From positions 50,541,801-50,605,800 of the forward strand of contig JBCFYV010009882.1 of NCBI GenBank assembly GCA_039000515.1: a stretch of 64,000 nt of DNA, given 5' to 3'. The DNA is from Timema cristinae (Eukaryota; Arthropoda; Insecta; Phasmatodea; Timematidae). Made by a program: the position numbers and the translations under genes. Within the stretch, counting starts at the first letter, position 1; each line of letters starts with the position of its first letter. The notes under the pieces were generated by a model, which did not search any database, had not been told where the DNA came from, and was given only the letters and a program-made list of their open reading frames with translations. Below are positions 12,475 to 23,040 of this stretch, piece by piece.

Positions 12475-12563
12475 AGGGTTGATACAGAATTTGTAAAAAA
12501 ATTCTCCCTGACTTTCCTTGACTATTTTACCAAGTTCCCTGACCAATTTCACATTAAATTTCT
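12475..12563 (+). mobile_element. end of the hAT element, truncated by the gap
   Basis: It begins CAGGGTTGATACAG and carries the subterminal CCCTGACTTTCC-type words. It is identical in kind to 16274-16362 read backwards. The element is cut by the N gap and continues only in contig 2. Confidence 0.8.
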
Positions 12564-12663
12564 NNNNNNNNNNNNNNNNNNNNNNNNNNNNNNNNNNNNN
12601 NNNNNNNNNNNNNNNNNNNNNNNNNNNNNNNNNNNNNNNNNNNNNNNNNNNNNNNNNNNNNNN
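12564..12663. other. assembly gap (100 N)
   Basis: One hundred consecutive N, the customary size for a scaffold join of unknown length. It lies exactly where the left arm of the inverted duplication ends. Confidence 0.99.
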
Positions 12664-12996
12664 ATTGATAAACATTGTTATTTTTCACAACACATAGTCC
12701 AAGGTAAATGTAATAAAGTTCAAAAGTGGTGATAAATGTACAAAAAAATATTAACAGTTAATTACATATTTTTAACATATATCATGTTTTTTCAATTAAT
12801 CAAAAACTGCCCAATTAGTCAAGATAATAAAGGCTACCAAACTAATTTTCAGGTGTATAAAAAAATAGTTAGCAAGCTATTTACAAACATATTATGCACT
12901 GCATTCACCAATAATAAATAATAAAATTGTATAAATAACTCTAAGGCTAGATAAAGTCCCAATCATTTATAAAGGTGTGACAGGCTCTCCTGATTT
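12664..12996. other. AT-rich sequence, nothing recognised
   Basis: A short open frame (12736-12921) has no family features. This would be the far downstream flank of the YqaJ fragment on the minus strand. Confidence 0.5.
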
Positions 12997-13249
12997 TTAA
13001 GCCTCGTGGGTGTCGAGGATCAACCAGCTCATTAAGCAGGCATTCCATATAAAAATGTGAATTTTGACCATAATTTTTGTCTCTCTAAAGTTATGATCAA
13101 CATGAATTTTATGCAGCAGCATACCTAGAGGTGTCCAAAATACAAAAACACAGTACTCTCTGCATGTCACATGGAACTGAATCTGCACTTGGTACATGTA
13201 TTGATGGTCAGGTTTTAAAAACATATTGCCATCAATCAGCTTACAAAAT
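12997..13249 (-). pseudogene. YqaJ-type nuclease fragment, C-terminal half
   Basis: Minus-strand translation contains PDHQYMYQVQIQFHVT, REYCVFVFWTPLG and HKIHVDHNF. This matches the order of YqaJ-domain C-terminal halves: the YQVQ-Q-H-T helix, a C-F-W strand, then an acidic D-F motif. The frame ends at a stop at 12997. It is the continuation of the half at 16363-16560. A hAT transposon lies exactly between the two, and the codon phase matches if the insert and one ATTTT copy are discounted. The partner half carries an in-frame stop, so the gene was probably inactive. Confidence 0.72.
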
Positions 13250-16200
13250 CAGGGTTACTACGGTCTGGAAAGTAAGGGAGAGTCAGGGAAAGTCAGGGAA
13301 GCTTTAAAAAGGTCAGGAAAAGTCAGGGAAATGACAATTCATGTCACACTTAGAAAAAAAAATAAAACATTTTTCGTATTTACTGCGTCATAAGCCACTG
13401 CCTCAATGAAGAAAGCTGAGGGGCACTTACCATGCTCAAACTTGCTGTAACACAAGTTTTGGTAGCATTTTATTCCAGAAGGTGAACGCATAAATCTGGC
13501 TGGCACATGACAATTCTTTTAACTTTAGTGATCCATTGTTTTGGTTCTTGTTAAAGGTTTGGCATCGTTATCGTTGGATACAGTGAATTAGGACTGATTC
13601 GGCTACACCAGCAATGTCTAAAAAAAACCTTTTTAACTGGCTCTGGCTAAACCCAGAGCATTTTCCTGAATTCTCATACTGGATCAGTGGCGTTGAAAGT
13701 AATAAGTTGCAGGCATTTTGTAAAGTGTGCAAAAAAAATTATAAACCTAAGTAATATGGGAAAGCAAGCATTAGCTTCCCGTGCAAAAGGACCAACTCAT
13801 ATCAAAACTCTTGAAACTTAGACAAATCAACGCTCTCTGTTGACTTTTTTCTCAAAAAAGTCAAGTGATTCAGGTTCATCGAGCTCCCCTGTTTCAACAG
13901 AATCTCTGGTACACAAAGACATTCTACCTAGTGGTGATTCGGCTGGTTGCTCGAAGAGTTTTTCTATTTCATCGGAAATCGTAAAGCCGCGAAAGGAAGA
14001 TGTTGCCTAAAGTGAAATTAGTGTAGTGCCTCGAAGAAACCATAACACTTTTGTTATAAAAGATGATATAATTAGGGCTATGCATGTTGTTTAAAAAAAA
14101 TGTCTTTCAATTTGTGCAATAATTTAAGTACAGTTTTTCAACTGATGTTTCCCGAGTGTTCCATTGCCAATGCCTTTACCCTTGGTAGAGACAAGGCTGC
14201 ATACTTCATTGTGCATGGCTTGGCTCCATTCTTTCATAACAATTTACTGGACTGCCTAAAATCATGTAATAACTTTGTAATTTGGTTTGATGAAGAGTTG
14301 AATAAAGTTATTCAAAGGGGACAAATGGACATTGTAATAAGATTCTGGGACAAGGAAAATCATAAAGTCATCATTCGTTACTTAAACAGTGTGTTTTTCG
14401 ATAGGAGCATCGCTGAAGATTTACTGAAGCATTTTCTGGATGGTATTTCTCCTCTTCCACTCTCTAAGTTGATACAAGTGTCAATGGATGGCCCAAATGT
14501 CAATTCAAAGTTTATAACATTTCTTCAGGAACACATCAAATCTGTCACAGACATTGAGTATGTAGTTTGCTAAATCTGGGAACATGTGGGCTTCATGTTG
14601 TTCATGGTTCCTTGAGAACAGGAGTGGAGTCTGTTGATTGGGATATAAGTAGCTTATTGTGTCACATGTACTACCTGTTCACCGACTCTCCAGCTCGTCG
14701 AGCATTGTTTACCCAGTTGATAGGATGTGCATCTTTTCCATTGAAGTTCTGTGGTGTGTGGTGGTTAGAGAATGCAAAGTGCTTTCAGAGGGCATTACAA
14801 ATTTGGGACCATGTTGTTAAGTTTCTCAAAGAAGCAAAAATTCCTAAAACAAAACCTGTAGAAACACTGAAAAGAGCAGCCTGTTATCCATTCCTAAAGT
14901 ATAAACTAGCTTTCTGCAAGACAATTGGAGATTAATGTTAGCCTTTCCTGCAACGGTTCCAGACATCAAAACCAATGACTTCATATCTTTTTGAAGCTGT
15001 AGAGAAACTTCTAAGATGCCTTATGAACCATTGCGTGAAACCTGATCTGATGAAGTGCACGGGTTCAAAGTTACTGTCTATCGACACAAAACGTTTGTTA
15101 GCAGAAACTGCAATCACATTAACAGAAAGACAAAAACTAGAATTTATACACGAGTGCGCTGCAGTATGTTAACTACCATGATTGCAAAACTACAAGAAAG
15201 AAGTCCCTTAAAACAGAAAGCTGTGAGAGGTTTGTCTTCATTGGATCCTTGTGTTAGTCAACATTCACCTCAACTAGGCCAGAAGAGATTTTCTTTTCTT
15301 TTGGAGGAACTCAACCATGCTAACATCATAAATGATGTTCTGGCTGAAAATGCCAAGAAAGAATACCTGCATATTTACAACCTCAAAAAATCTCAGCTTC
15401 AATAAATATTTTGTCCTTGTCATCAGTTTAGTGATGAAGTAGGACTTGACACTACTTAAGCTTTCTAATAGGAGATGCAAACTACAAACATCTTTGGGAA
15501 CTAATAAAGATTTGCCTTGTCTTGTCGCATGGGAATGCAACTGTTGAAGGTGGTTTTTCAGTCAATAAATCTTTCTGGTTGAAAATATGCATGAAAAAAC
15601 AGTCACTGCACACCGTCACATTCATGATGAGATACAAGAAGCAGGAGGGATTAAAAACATACACATTAGCAAAAAGATGTTGGATTATGGGAGAGGTGCT
15701 CGGAAATGCTATCATGAATATTTGGAGATGAAGAATCAGGAAAGAAGTGAAGAAGACAAAAAGAAGGCTGAAAATAGGAAATTAGATATACAAGTTAAAG
15801 ATTTAGAAGGAAAAAGAAAAAAATTAATGATGGCAACTGAAGAGAAACGAGAAGCAAAAGAAGTGGAGTTGCAAGAACTGAAGAAGAAACATTCTTCACT
15901 TTATTAAATATAGCATAGTATCTTATTGTATGACTTTTGATAATTTTAATAAAAAGAAAATTGTCTTGAAACATGAATAATATGAAAGCAGACAGAATTC
16001 CTCCTGTTGTGAGCTATTCAGTTCAGGATATATACAGTTTAGGTAAAATAAGACTTTAATGTTACCAGACTTTTTAGTGTGTTCTTATTGGCCTGTTATT
16101 TAGTACGTATTTATGCACATGATACAACTTTTTGATAGGGTTAGACATATTTAATTATTTTTCCATCATTTTCCATGAGAGGTGAGGCAAGGTCGGCTGT

Positions 16201-16362
16201 AGGGGAGGAGGAGGCAGAAATAAATGTATTTAAATTAATATTTTCACATGTATAGTATCGTAAATTTATAGTAGAAATTTAATGTGAAATTGGTCAGGGA
16301 ACTTGGTAAAATAGTCAAGGAAAGTCAGGGAGAATTTTTTTACAAATTCTGTATCAACCCTG
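13250..16362 (+). mobile_element. degenerate autonomous-type hAT transposon, 3.1 kb
   Basis: The left end is CAGGGTTACTACGG. The right end in reverse complement is CAGGGTTGATACAG, matching 11 of 14. Both ends carry subterminal arrays of AGTCAGGGAA-like words (about five on the left, three on the right). ATTTT flanks both ends (13245-13249 and 16363-16367 as AAAAT on plus), a 5-bp duplication, shorter than the usual 8 bp for hAT. It interrupts a YqaJ open frame at the same codon on both sides, which fixes the borders independently. The interior carries a broken BED/hAT transposase. Confidence 0.85.
13614..15907 (+). pseudogene. hAT-family transposase with BED-type N-terminus, frameshifted
   Basis: The first ATG gives a Trp-rich start and CKVCKKNYKP, the paired cysteines of a BED-like zinc finger. 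A frameshift near 13755 leads to MGKQALASRAKGPTH; the usual first His of the finger is Arg here. After more stops come long readable pieces: 14100-14573 (with LGRDKAAYFIVHGLAPF, WFDEELNKV and QVSMDGPN), 14567-14935 (CGLHVVHGSL, DSPARRALF), 14975-15405, and 15522-15907. The last holds GNATVEGGFSVNKS, the hAT C-terminal dimerisation signature, and a Lys/Glu-rich coiled-coil tail. Order and spacing fit one intronless transposase of about 700 residues. At least four frame breaks make it non-functional. Confidence 0.83.
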
Positions 16363-16560
16363 AAAATATAACAATAGTTTTTTCAATATATTCTTGTGGA
16401 GTAGCGTTTGCTACAGTCGCAGGACACTTTATCTCCACTATGCCATTCTCGTCAATAAGACCATCAGGTGTTGCACCTAACTATGGTTTTTCCTTATCAA
16501 TCCCCAGTCCTGTATGCTGTATAGATATATTAAGTGTAAGAATTGTGATTTTGCATTGAA
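16363..16560 (-). pseudogene. YqaJ-type nuclease fragment, N-terminal half (right copy)
   Basis: Same sequence as 12299-12474 read on minus: the GATPDG and VEIKCP motifs, with the Trp-to-stop change before LGATPDG. It stops at the hAT terminus at 16362, and its missing half follows at 13249-12997 on the same strand. The plus-strand open frame at 16284-16559 is the antisense shadow of this piece. Confidence 0.72.
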
Positions 16561-19102
16561 AACATTATAGTTTTCACTTGTTAAGTAGGTCTTTGATTTA
16601 GTCTTGTGCTAATTAATTTTTATTGGCTTTTTGGTCTTTATTTTTCTGAATGTAAATTAATTTTTAAGGTGATTCTATAGATTATTATTTAGACTTTTTG
16701 GGTCATCAAAATCCGGGCCGCACTAATTCTGAAAACTTTTTAAAATCAGTGCGTTGAATACAGCGGTTGTTTAATCTCTTATCAGTAAGATATATTCAAT
16801 TCACCCAGTTGGGATTAGAAGTTCAAGCTCAGTTAAGAACAGCCCATTGTGTTGCGAGTCAAACGCTTTAAACTACTCGACTATCCATGTAGACTACCCT
16901 TGTAACTAAATACTTGTTTTAATAACACAATGTAGTGGAGGCAAATTCCAAAGGAAATTGTACCAGTATCTGCTTGGAGAGAGGGTGATAAATTTATACA
17001 ATTAAAACTATCCCTAGTGCCCTGGGATTTGAACCTTGATCTCTTCGTAACCGAAAACATATGTCAAATTAAGCCTAAGATTTTAGGCCACATGATGTCC
17101 AGTGTGGGAATTCTACAATTAGGTCTAATAATTTTTATCAATTAGCTATAATAACCTCACTGCCAAAACAAAGTAATGGCAATACAGTGTGTCCAAAAAT
17201 AATATTTTAACTTACACTATCTTTCAAATATTCTAAAGTAGCATTTTAACATACCTTCTCTTTAAATATTCTAAAATAATTTTATGCTGTTTCTTTTGCG
17301 GTGCACTTAAACGAAGTTGGCGTTTGTGATGTTCTTGTGGATAGCCCGAACATGTGCTAAGACATGGTGCATAGAAGAAAGATAATAATTTAAAGAAATA
17401 AAAACACTTTACAGTAATGATAACATTTTTAATTTAAAATGTACCAGTGGTTAAGATTGAACGCCAACCACACTCAGGCAGATACATTTATTCCTTTGTT
17501 TGATTTAAAACATTTGAAACACAATTTTAAAGATTCAAAATGTTAGAAGAAATTATTTCTCTCTTCTCTTTGAAAACGATTGTGGCAACGCTGCAGATGA
17601 AAGATACATAGTTCCTTGTTTTCCAATAAACAGCGTTATATTACGGCTACCAAACTGTTTAAAATTATAATTCTTAAAATAATGTTTTAAAGCTCAGTAT
17701 TAAACTAATAAATTATTTTAAAAAATAACTAAAATCAGGAGAAAAATATCATCTTGCCTTGTGATTTCTTCTTTTTCCAACATTAATACTTAAATCCATA
17801 TTAATCTAGTTAAGGTAATTATTCATATTTAAAAAAATATAAAAAAATAATGGATCAATAAATCAAAATTCTAATCTAAGAAAATTCAAGTAAAAATAGT
17901 TCTGCTTTATATAGTAAAATTCAATTTTGAATATATCACTTAATGAAGTCATTATAAGCAAAATAGTGTGAGGCTGAAAATGTGATAGTTTTTATTGTAT
18001 AATTTAATTAGTATGATTAGAAAATGTTTTAAAGAGTCTTCGTTCTAGATAATATAAATACCTTTTCATTGGTGAAAACCTATTTCAAATCCATAGAACG
18101 GTTTTTTCACGATCTTTATTTTGTATTACCGTGTTTTGATGGGTAAACAAGTGTTGACCGGCCTCTTAAGTTGTTCATAAATCTACATAAAATATGTTTT
18201 CAATCCATTTTGACAAAAAAAAATGGTAAATATAATAGTATACTCTCTTTGAGCTTGCTATCATTATTATATTTATATAACTTATGCAAGCATGACTGTC
18301 TAAAAATTTTAAAACAACATTTTTGTTGTTCAAAATGAGGCATTATGCTACAGCTATCAAAATGGGCATTTTTTTAAAATAGCCATGGTTGAATTGCAAT
18401 ATTCTTAAACTGTGTCCAAGATGAGCCAATAATTTTAAATACACATGACTTTCAACCAAACTTGGTATTAATCATAACCATTACCAGCTTAATATATCAG
18501 TCATATTTTTTATTCCTGTAGTTAATATTGTAAAGATTTTTAATCTCACAACTTTATCTGTGTTTGTGTGTGGGTGGGTGCATGCGTGGATGGGTGCGTG
18601 CACTTGCATGTTGTTTTTCCCTCCTAAATTGTTTTCCACTCACCCGACACAGATGTGGGTACATTTCCTCTAAACTCAACCTACCTTATACATTAGTGCA
18701 ATCAACTCATTAATATGCTTACAACCTGAATGGTTAGTGAAATGTGGTGACAAATAAAACATATATAATTACCTGTTTCATCCAGACTTTACCTTACCTA
18801 ACCATATTAGACATAATCTAACTTATCTTAAACTACTCTTTACTAAGTACTTGTATCGCTTAACCTAGTAACCAAAATTAACCCAAATCAAATTATGTTA
18901 TTTCGTCCATTTACTACCACGTAACAGGTCCATAACTATGGCACACATGATGTTTAAAAATAATCCTGAAAGATTGGACACATACATTGTGTTTTTGTAA
19001 ACTATACTAAATTTAGATTATAGAAATCCATTTTTTTTAATCTTCAAACTACATACTACACTAATAGCTGAGCACTTTGTTATAATTGTTTTTAAATTTC
19101 AG
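16561..19102. other. mirror of 9731-12298, non-coding
   Basis: Contains the reversed MITE-like terminus (near 16695-16717), the reversed old SINE copies (for example 18598-18755) and AT-rich filler. No exon was recognised. Confidence 0.5.
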
Positions 19103-19438
19103 ATCAAATCAGAATTTGCATGACCCAAGACAAGGAGCTTCACTTTCTCCAACTGGTGCTATGTCTCGTCAGTCTTCTAATCCAACACTTCATTCGGTGT
19201 CTCATCAACAACATGGCATCTCTTCCCAACACCATATTAACCAACCACAACATCCATCACTTGGATTGCAGAATCAGCCCAGCTATCAATATCACAACAA
19301 TCTGGCTCAAAACCAACAAGCAGGAGAAGTGTTCTACCAAAACTTGAGCATGCATCGCAATGAGGAATCATACCATGCATACCCACCACCTAGCCCAAGT
19401 AGAACAAAGTTTCCCAGTCCACAGGCATATGAGGAAAG
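19103..19438 (+). CDS. internal exon of unidentified Gln/Ser/His-rich protein (right copy)
   Basis: The plus-strand twin of 9395-9730. Acceptor TTTAAATTTCAG precedes 19103 and donor GTATGT follows 19438. It is symmetric phase 2-2 and encodes 112 residues. Motifs in order: NLHDPRQGASLSPTG, MSRQSSNPTLHS, a Q/H-rich run, VFYQNLSMHRNEE, and the proline-rich YPPPSPSRTKFPSP. The downstream exon at 22893 joins in phase. Disordered composition with a YQN motif suggests a signalling or junction scaffold such as Afadin/Canoe, but this is a guess. No host-gene remainder is visible in the window. Confidence 0.68.
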
Positions 19439-22400
19439 GTATGTAGAATGTTTATAAATAAAATAATTGTTATATCATATATTTACAAAATATCTACTTG
19501 TTGATAAAACAAATTACAATTTTAAAATTGTAGAACTCACTGAACAAAACCTAAATACGTTAACATGAGAAATTCTGTCTTGACTTGCTGCCACATCACA
19601 GAGGCAATGTTATTAACTACAAATTTATCAATGAATTTATTTTAATTTTGCCTATTTTACTCCATATAACTTATAACTGATAAGTATATCCATTCAAATA
19701 GAAAGCTACACCACATAATGCAAATTTGAACCTTAAGTTTGTGTTAAAAATTTTATCCAAATAGGAACGACCATTTGTTGGGTAAAAACCAAAGTTTAAT
19801 GTTAATAAGAACTTTTTTTTATTGGATGTACAGTCCATTTACTCTGAAAGGTAACACAGCTTAGTTGATTAATATACTGTAAACTTTAGGGATGTGCGCA
19901 GCTTCTAAATATTCTAAGCTGAAGCAAATCTTGGTGTACTTTGTAATCGATTTGAACTCATGTTTGGCTTCAGCAGCTATTCGAAGCTTTGTCTCTTATT
20001 CAAAGTCTTAGTGATTATATTACACTTATATTTTACAGCAAATAAAAATGAACTGAAATTACCTCAAAAAATAAAATATATTCTTTTTGTTTTGAGGTTT
20101 TGAACAAGTTTGCTTTATTTTCTTGGTGAACTTGGAAAATTTACATAACACTTTAATGTTACGGGTGTCTTTTAATTCAAATCTTTAACCCCCCCCCTTG
20201 ATCACAAACATTGAATGGTACCAACTGGCAATGAATTTATTCCTCTTGAAAGTTTAGATTAAAATAAATAATGAAAGTTTTTTTATTTTTGTGGTGTTTG
20301 AAAAACTTTTGAAGTGTGTTTCTTGAATATTGAGAATATATTTTTTAATATTCTAAAATTCACACATGCAGCCATTTTGGTTGTTTTCTACATAAATCAG
20401 TATGTTCAATTCAAATTCCTGTTAATGTGTAGGCTAGTAGCAGACTTGAGAGATAGTAATTGAGCACATGTGCGAGGAACATGACATTTCTTAAATTATT
20501 TTTTTAAAACATACGCAAATAGTGAATACTTATAAACAAAAATTGTTGTTAATTTATATAGAATCTTATGTATTTTACTAAAAATAAAATAAAATAAAAT
20601 GAAATCTACAAAAAATTTCTCATTTTATACAGATTATTTTATTTATTTATTTATATTTAGCACCACGTCTTACTACCCGTTTGGGTTATACGCTTTAAGT
20701 ACTAATTACGCTAATGGATTAGGAATTGGGAAGGTTGAATTAGAGGAAGTGAACCCGCATTTGCGTGGAGGGAGAGTGGAAAACCATTTAGGAAAAACCA
20801 CCCCAAGTTCACCCGACCGAGATTCGAACCTCTATCTCCCCGTCCTCAGCAATCGAGCGCAACACAACAAGCGCGTTAGCCAACTACGCCATCGAGGCGG
20901 GTTATACAGATTACATGAAGAATTAATTTATGAGTAAAATTACTATCATTAAGGTCGTATTATTTTCGAGATTGCCTATATAGTCTCTTTTAAAATCATA
21001 ATCATGGCTTTTTTTTTAGTAATTCACATGACAAGATTAAATTGGATTTATAAAACCAAAAGCTTCCTTGTTGATTTGTAAAACAGAAAAACTAAAATTT
21101 ATAAAACTGGACTTCTCAAACCTATTAACACACCTGCCGAATTAACTTAAACTCGTATTTTTCTACAACGTTGTTTTTGTTCTATAATGTCCATTAACTC
21201 TTGTGTTTTGTTAGTTTGTATCTTGTATGTGAAAGGTTAGTAAAACACCATGCAGGAAAATCCAATGATATTAAAGCAATTACATGTTTTTTTATCTGCA
21301 TATTTAGGCTGCGTAGTGTACACATAAAGTATTTTTAATACAAAGGTAAAGTGAGTATAACATTTATATTTTGGCAATAAGCTACACATATTAGTGTTAA
21401 GAAAAACATAAATGTAGGCCTAATATTATTTTAGTTTGATGTTAGATAAATATATTCAATTTCAACATAATATTTCTACTAAAAATTAAATGAAAACATA
21501 TTTGAACTTCGATTTGGCTTCGAGAATATTTCTCATATTAGATCGACTTCGCTTCGAACCAAAAAAGTGGACCTAGCACACCCTTAATAATCTTATAAGC
21601 TATACCATAGTGGAATCAAGCAAGGTATGCAGAATAGCTTTTCCGGTACTTTTCATGATAAATGAAGGGTATTTATTGGGTAACTATAGTGTTGGTAGAC
21701 TTTTATTCTTTATGTGTATCATAAAACTTTCTTATTAAATGCTGAATATTTGATTCATCTGGTACTGTTCATAATCTTATATCATATTGGGACTCAGCTA
21801 TTTATGTCCTCATTAATATTCTAACAGGGAGCTCGCATGCCACCTAACAATCCACAGGCTATTCATACGTAACCGTGTGAACCTCGAGTTCTTTTGAAGA
21901 TATTGGGGCTCATTGCTTGTTACACACAAATTAAAACACGCACATATCACTCAGGGTATAGATTACTAGAAACAACATACACTAAATTATCTATACAGCT
22001 AAATAATTTACCAAACTTAGTAATAAAAGTAATAGTCTATAAATTAATAAACTAATGAAAATTCAATAAATGTAATTACATTGAATCAATTATAACTAAA
22101 AAGTTCACGGAGTTAAATAATAAAAGTAATTGTCTCTAGATTAATAAACAAATTAAAACATAATAAATATAATTATCAAGTAAACAGCATATTGATAGAA
22201 AATACAATATAACTTGTCAAATATCCAAATATTAGTTTCTTACAATCTTTGTTCATGGTACAATGTACACTCAATTTCTAAGACATTCGCAGTACCCGGG
22301 CACTGGTCCCCACACTATACTGACACACGTCACAATGTCACATAAACAGTAAACTCGCTGATCCACTACTAGACTCACTGGTTGGGAACCAAGAACTGAA

Positions 22401-22892
22401 AACCCTCTGGCTAGCACCGACCAAGTATATATAGTGTAACAAATTTTCACAACACATTACTTGGTTCAAAGAAAGTGAAGTGGGACTCTTTTATATGTGC
22501 AACTTCTCTTCCAAGAAAACTCCTTCCTCGCCTCCCCACCCCCATTTTGTTTGGCAATTAATAAGTGGTATTCACAAAAACTCAATTATGTTATAAGTTA
22601 GCTATAGGCAAAGCATTATGCATAACACTCAAACTATATTTATAAAACTCCAGACCCTTAAGTCTAAACAACTATCGATAGAATTATAAAATAAAGACAT
22701 ACTATTTATAATAAATTATAGAATCATAGGCAATTAAGTTTCCCTAACACAGAGACAGTTACATTTAGATAGACAAAGATCCTTTTAATTATGTTAGAGA
22801 AGTATCTATCATAGTATGTTGCATTTTTAATAGGACCCATTTATATTTGAATGGTTTGCAAACAAACACTTATATGAATATTTTTGATCTAG
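19439..22892. other. 3.45-kb intron carrying a SINE and a hAT-like element
   Basis: It lies between two phase-compatible exons. It contains the reversed hAT-like element (about 19887-21585), the SINE at 20637-20902, the reversed 60-bp AT-rich repeat pair (about 22018-22173) and the reversed promoter-like block (about 22270-22545). Confidence 0.55.
20637..20902 (-). repeat. full-length tRNA-derived SINE, family 1 (right copy)
   Basis: Reverse complement of 7931-8196, with target duplication TATACAGATTA at 20626-20636 and 20903-20913. Its presence with identical target sites in both arms shows that the duplication of the arms postdates SINE insertion, or that the arms are the same locus. Confidence 0.92.
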
Positions 22893-23040
22893 GAGTCCCA
22901 CTCATCAAAAGAAGAATTTACGTGGTTCACAGTCATCTCTTCATCGCCCACCAGAAAATACTTCTGGAGGTAGCCGTGATCGGCCAGCCTCATCATATAT
23001 ACCACATAAGGAAACTTTCACAAGTCCACAACATGGCCAG
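22893..23040 (+). CDS. internal exon of unidentified Ser/Pro-rich protein (right copy)
   Basis: Acceptor TTTTTGATCTAG and donor GTACCATTT. One base completes the codon begun in 19103-19438 (AG|G, Arg), then 49 codons follow, ending in phase 0. Visible pieces are SPTHQKKNLRGSQSSLHR, GGSRDRPASSYIPHKE and SPQHGQ. It is Ser/Pro/His-rich without a fold-type motif. The acceptor has a weak pyrimidine tract, so the exon is less certain than its upstream partner. The next exon was not found before the contig ends. Confidence 0.6.

Larger units (their letters stand above)
2288..12563 (+). repeat. left arm of a ~10.27-kb near-perfect inverted duplication
   Basis: The arm pairs with 16273-26543 in reverse complement. 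Matching positions add to 28831 at the outer end and 28836 at the inner end, so only a few single-base indels separate the arms. Two were seen: an extra C near 5025 (GAGCCGGC against GAGCGGC), and an extra base near 11735 (CACACATGG against CACACTGG). The inner end stops exactly at the gap starting 12564. The best reading is one locus assembled twice (see findings). Confidence 0.95.

Noticed and set aside
12277..12675. 132-codon minus frame running through the N gap, and its twin 16284-16559
   Set aside because: Antisense of the YqaJ fragment plus unknown bases.
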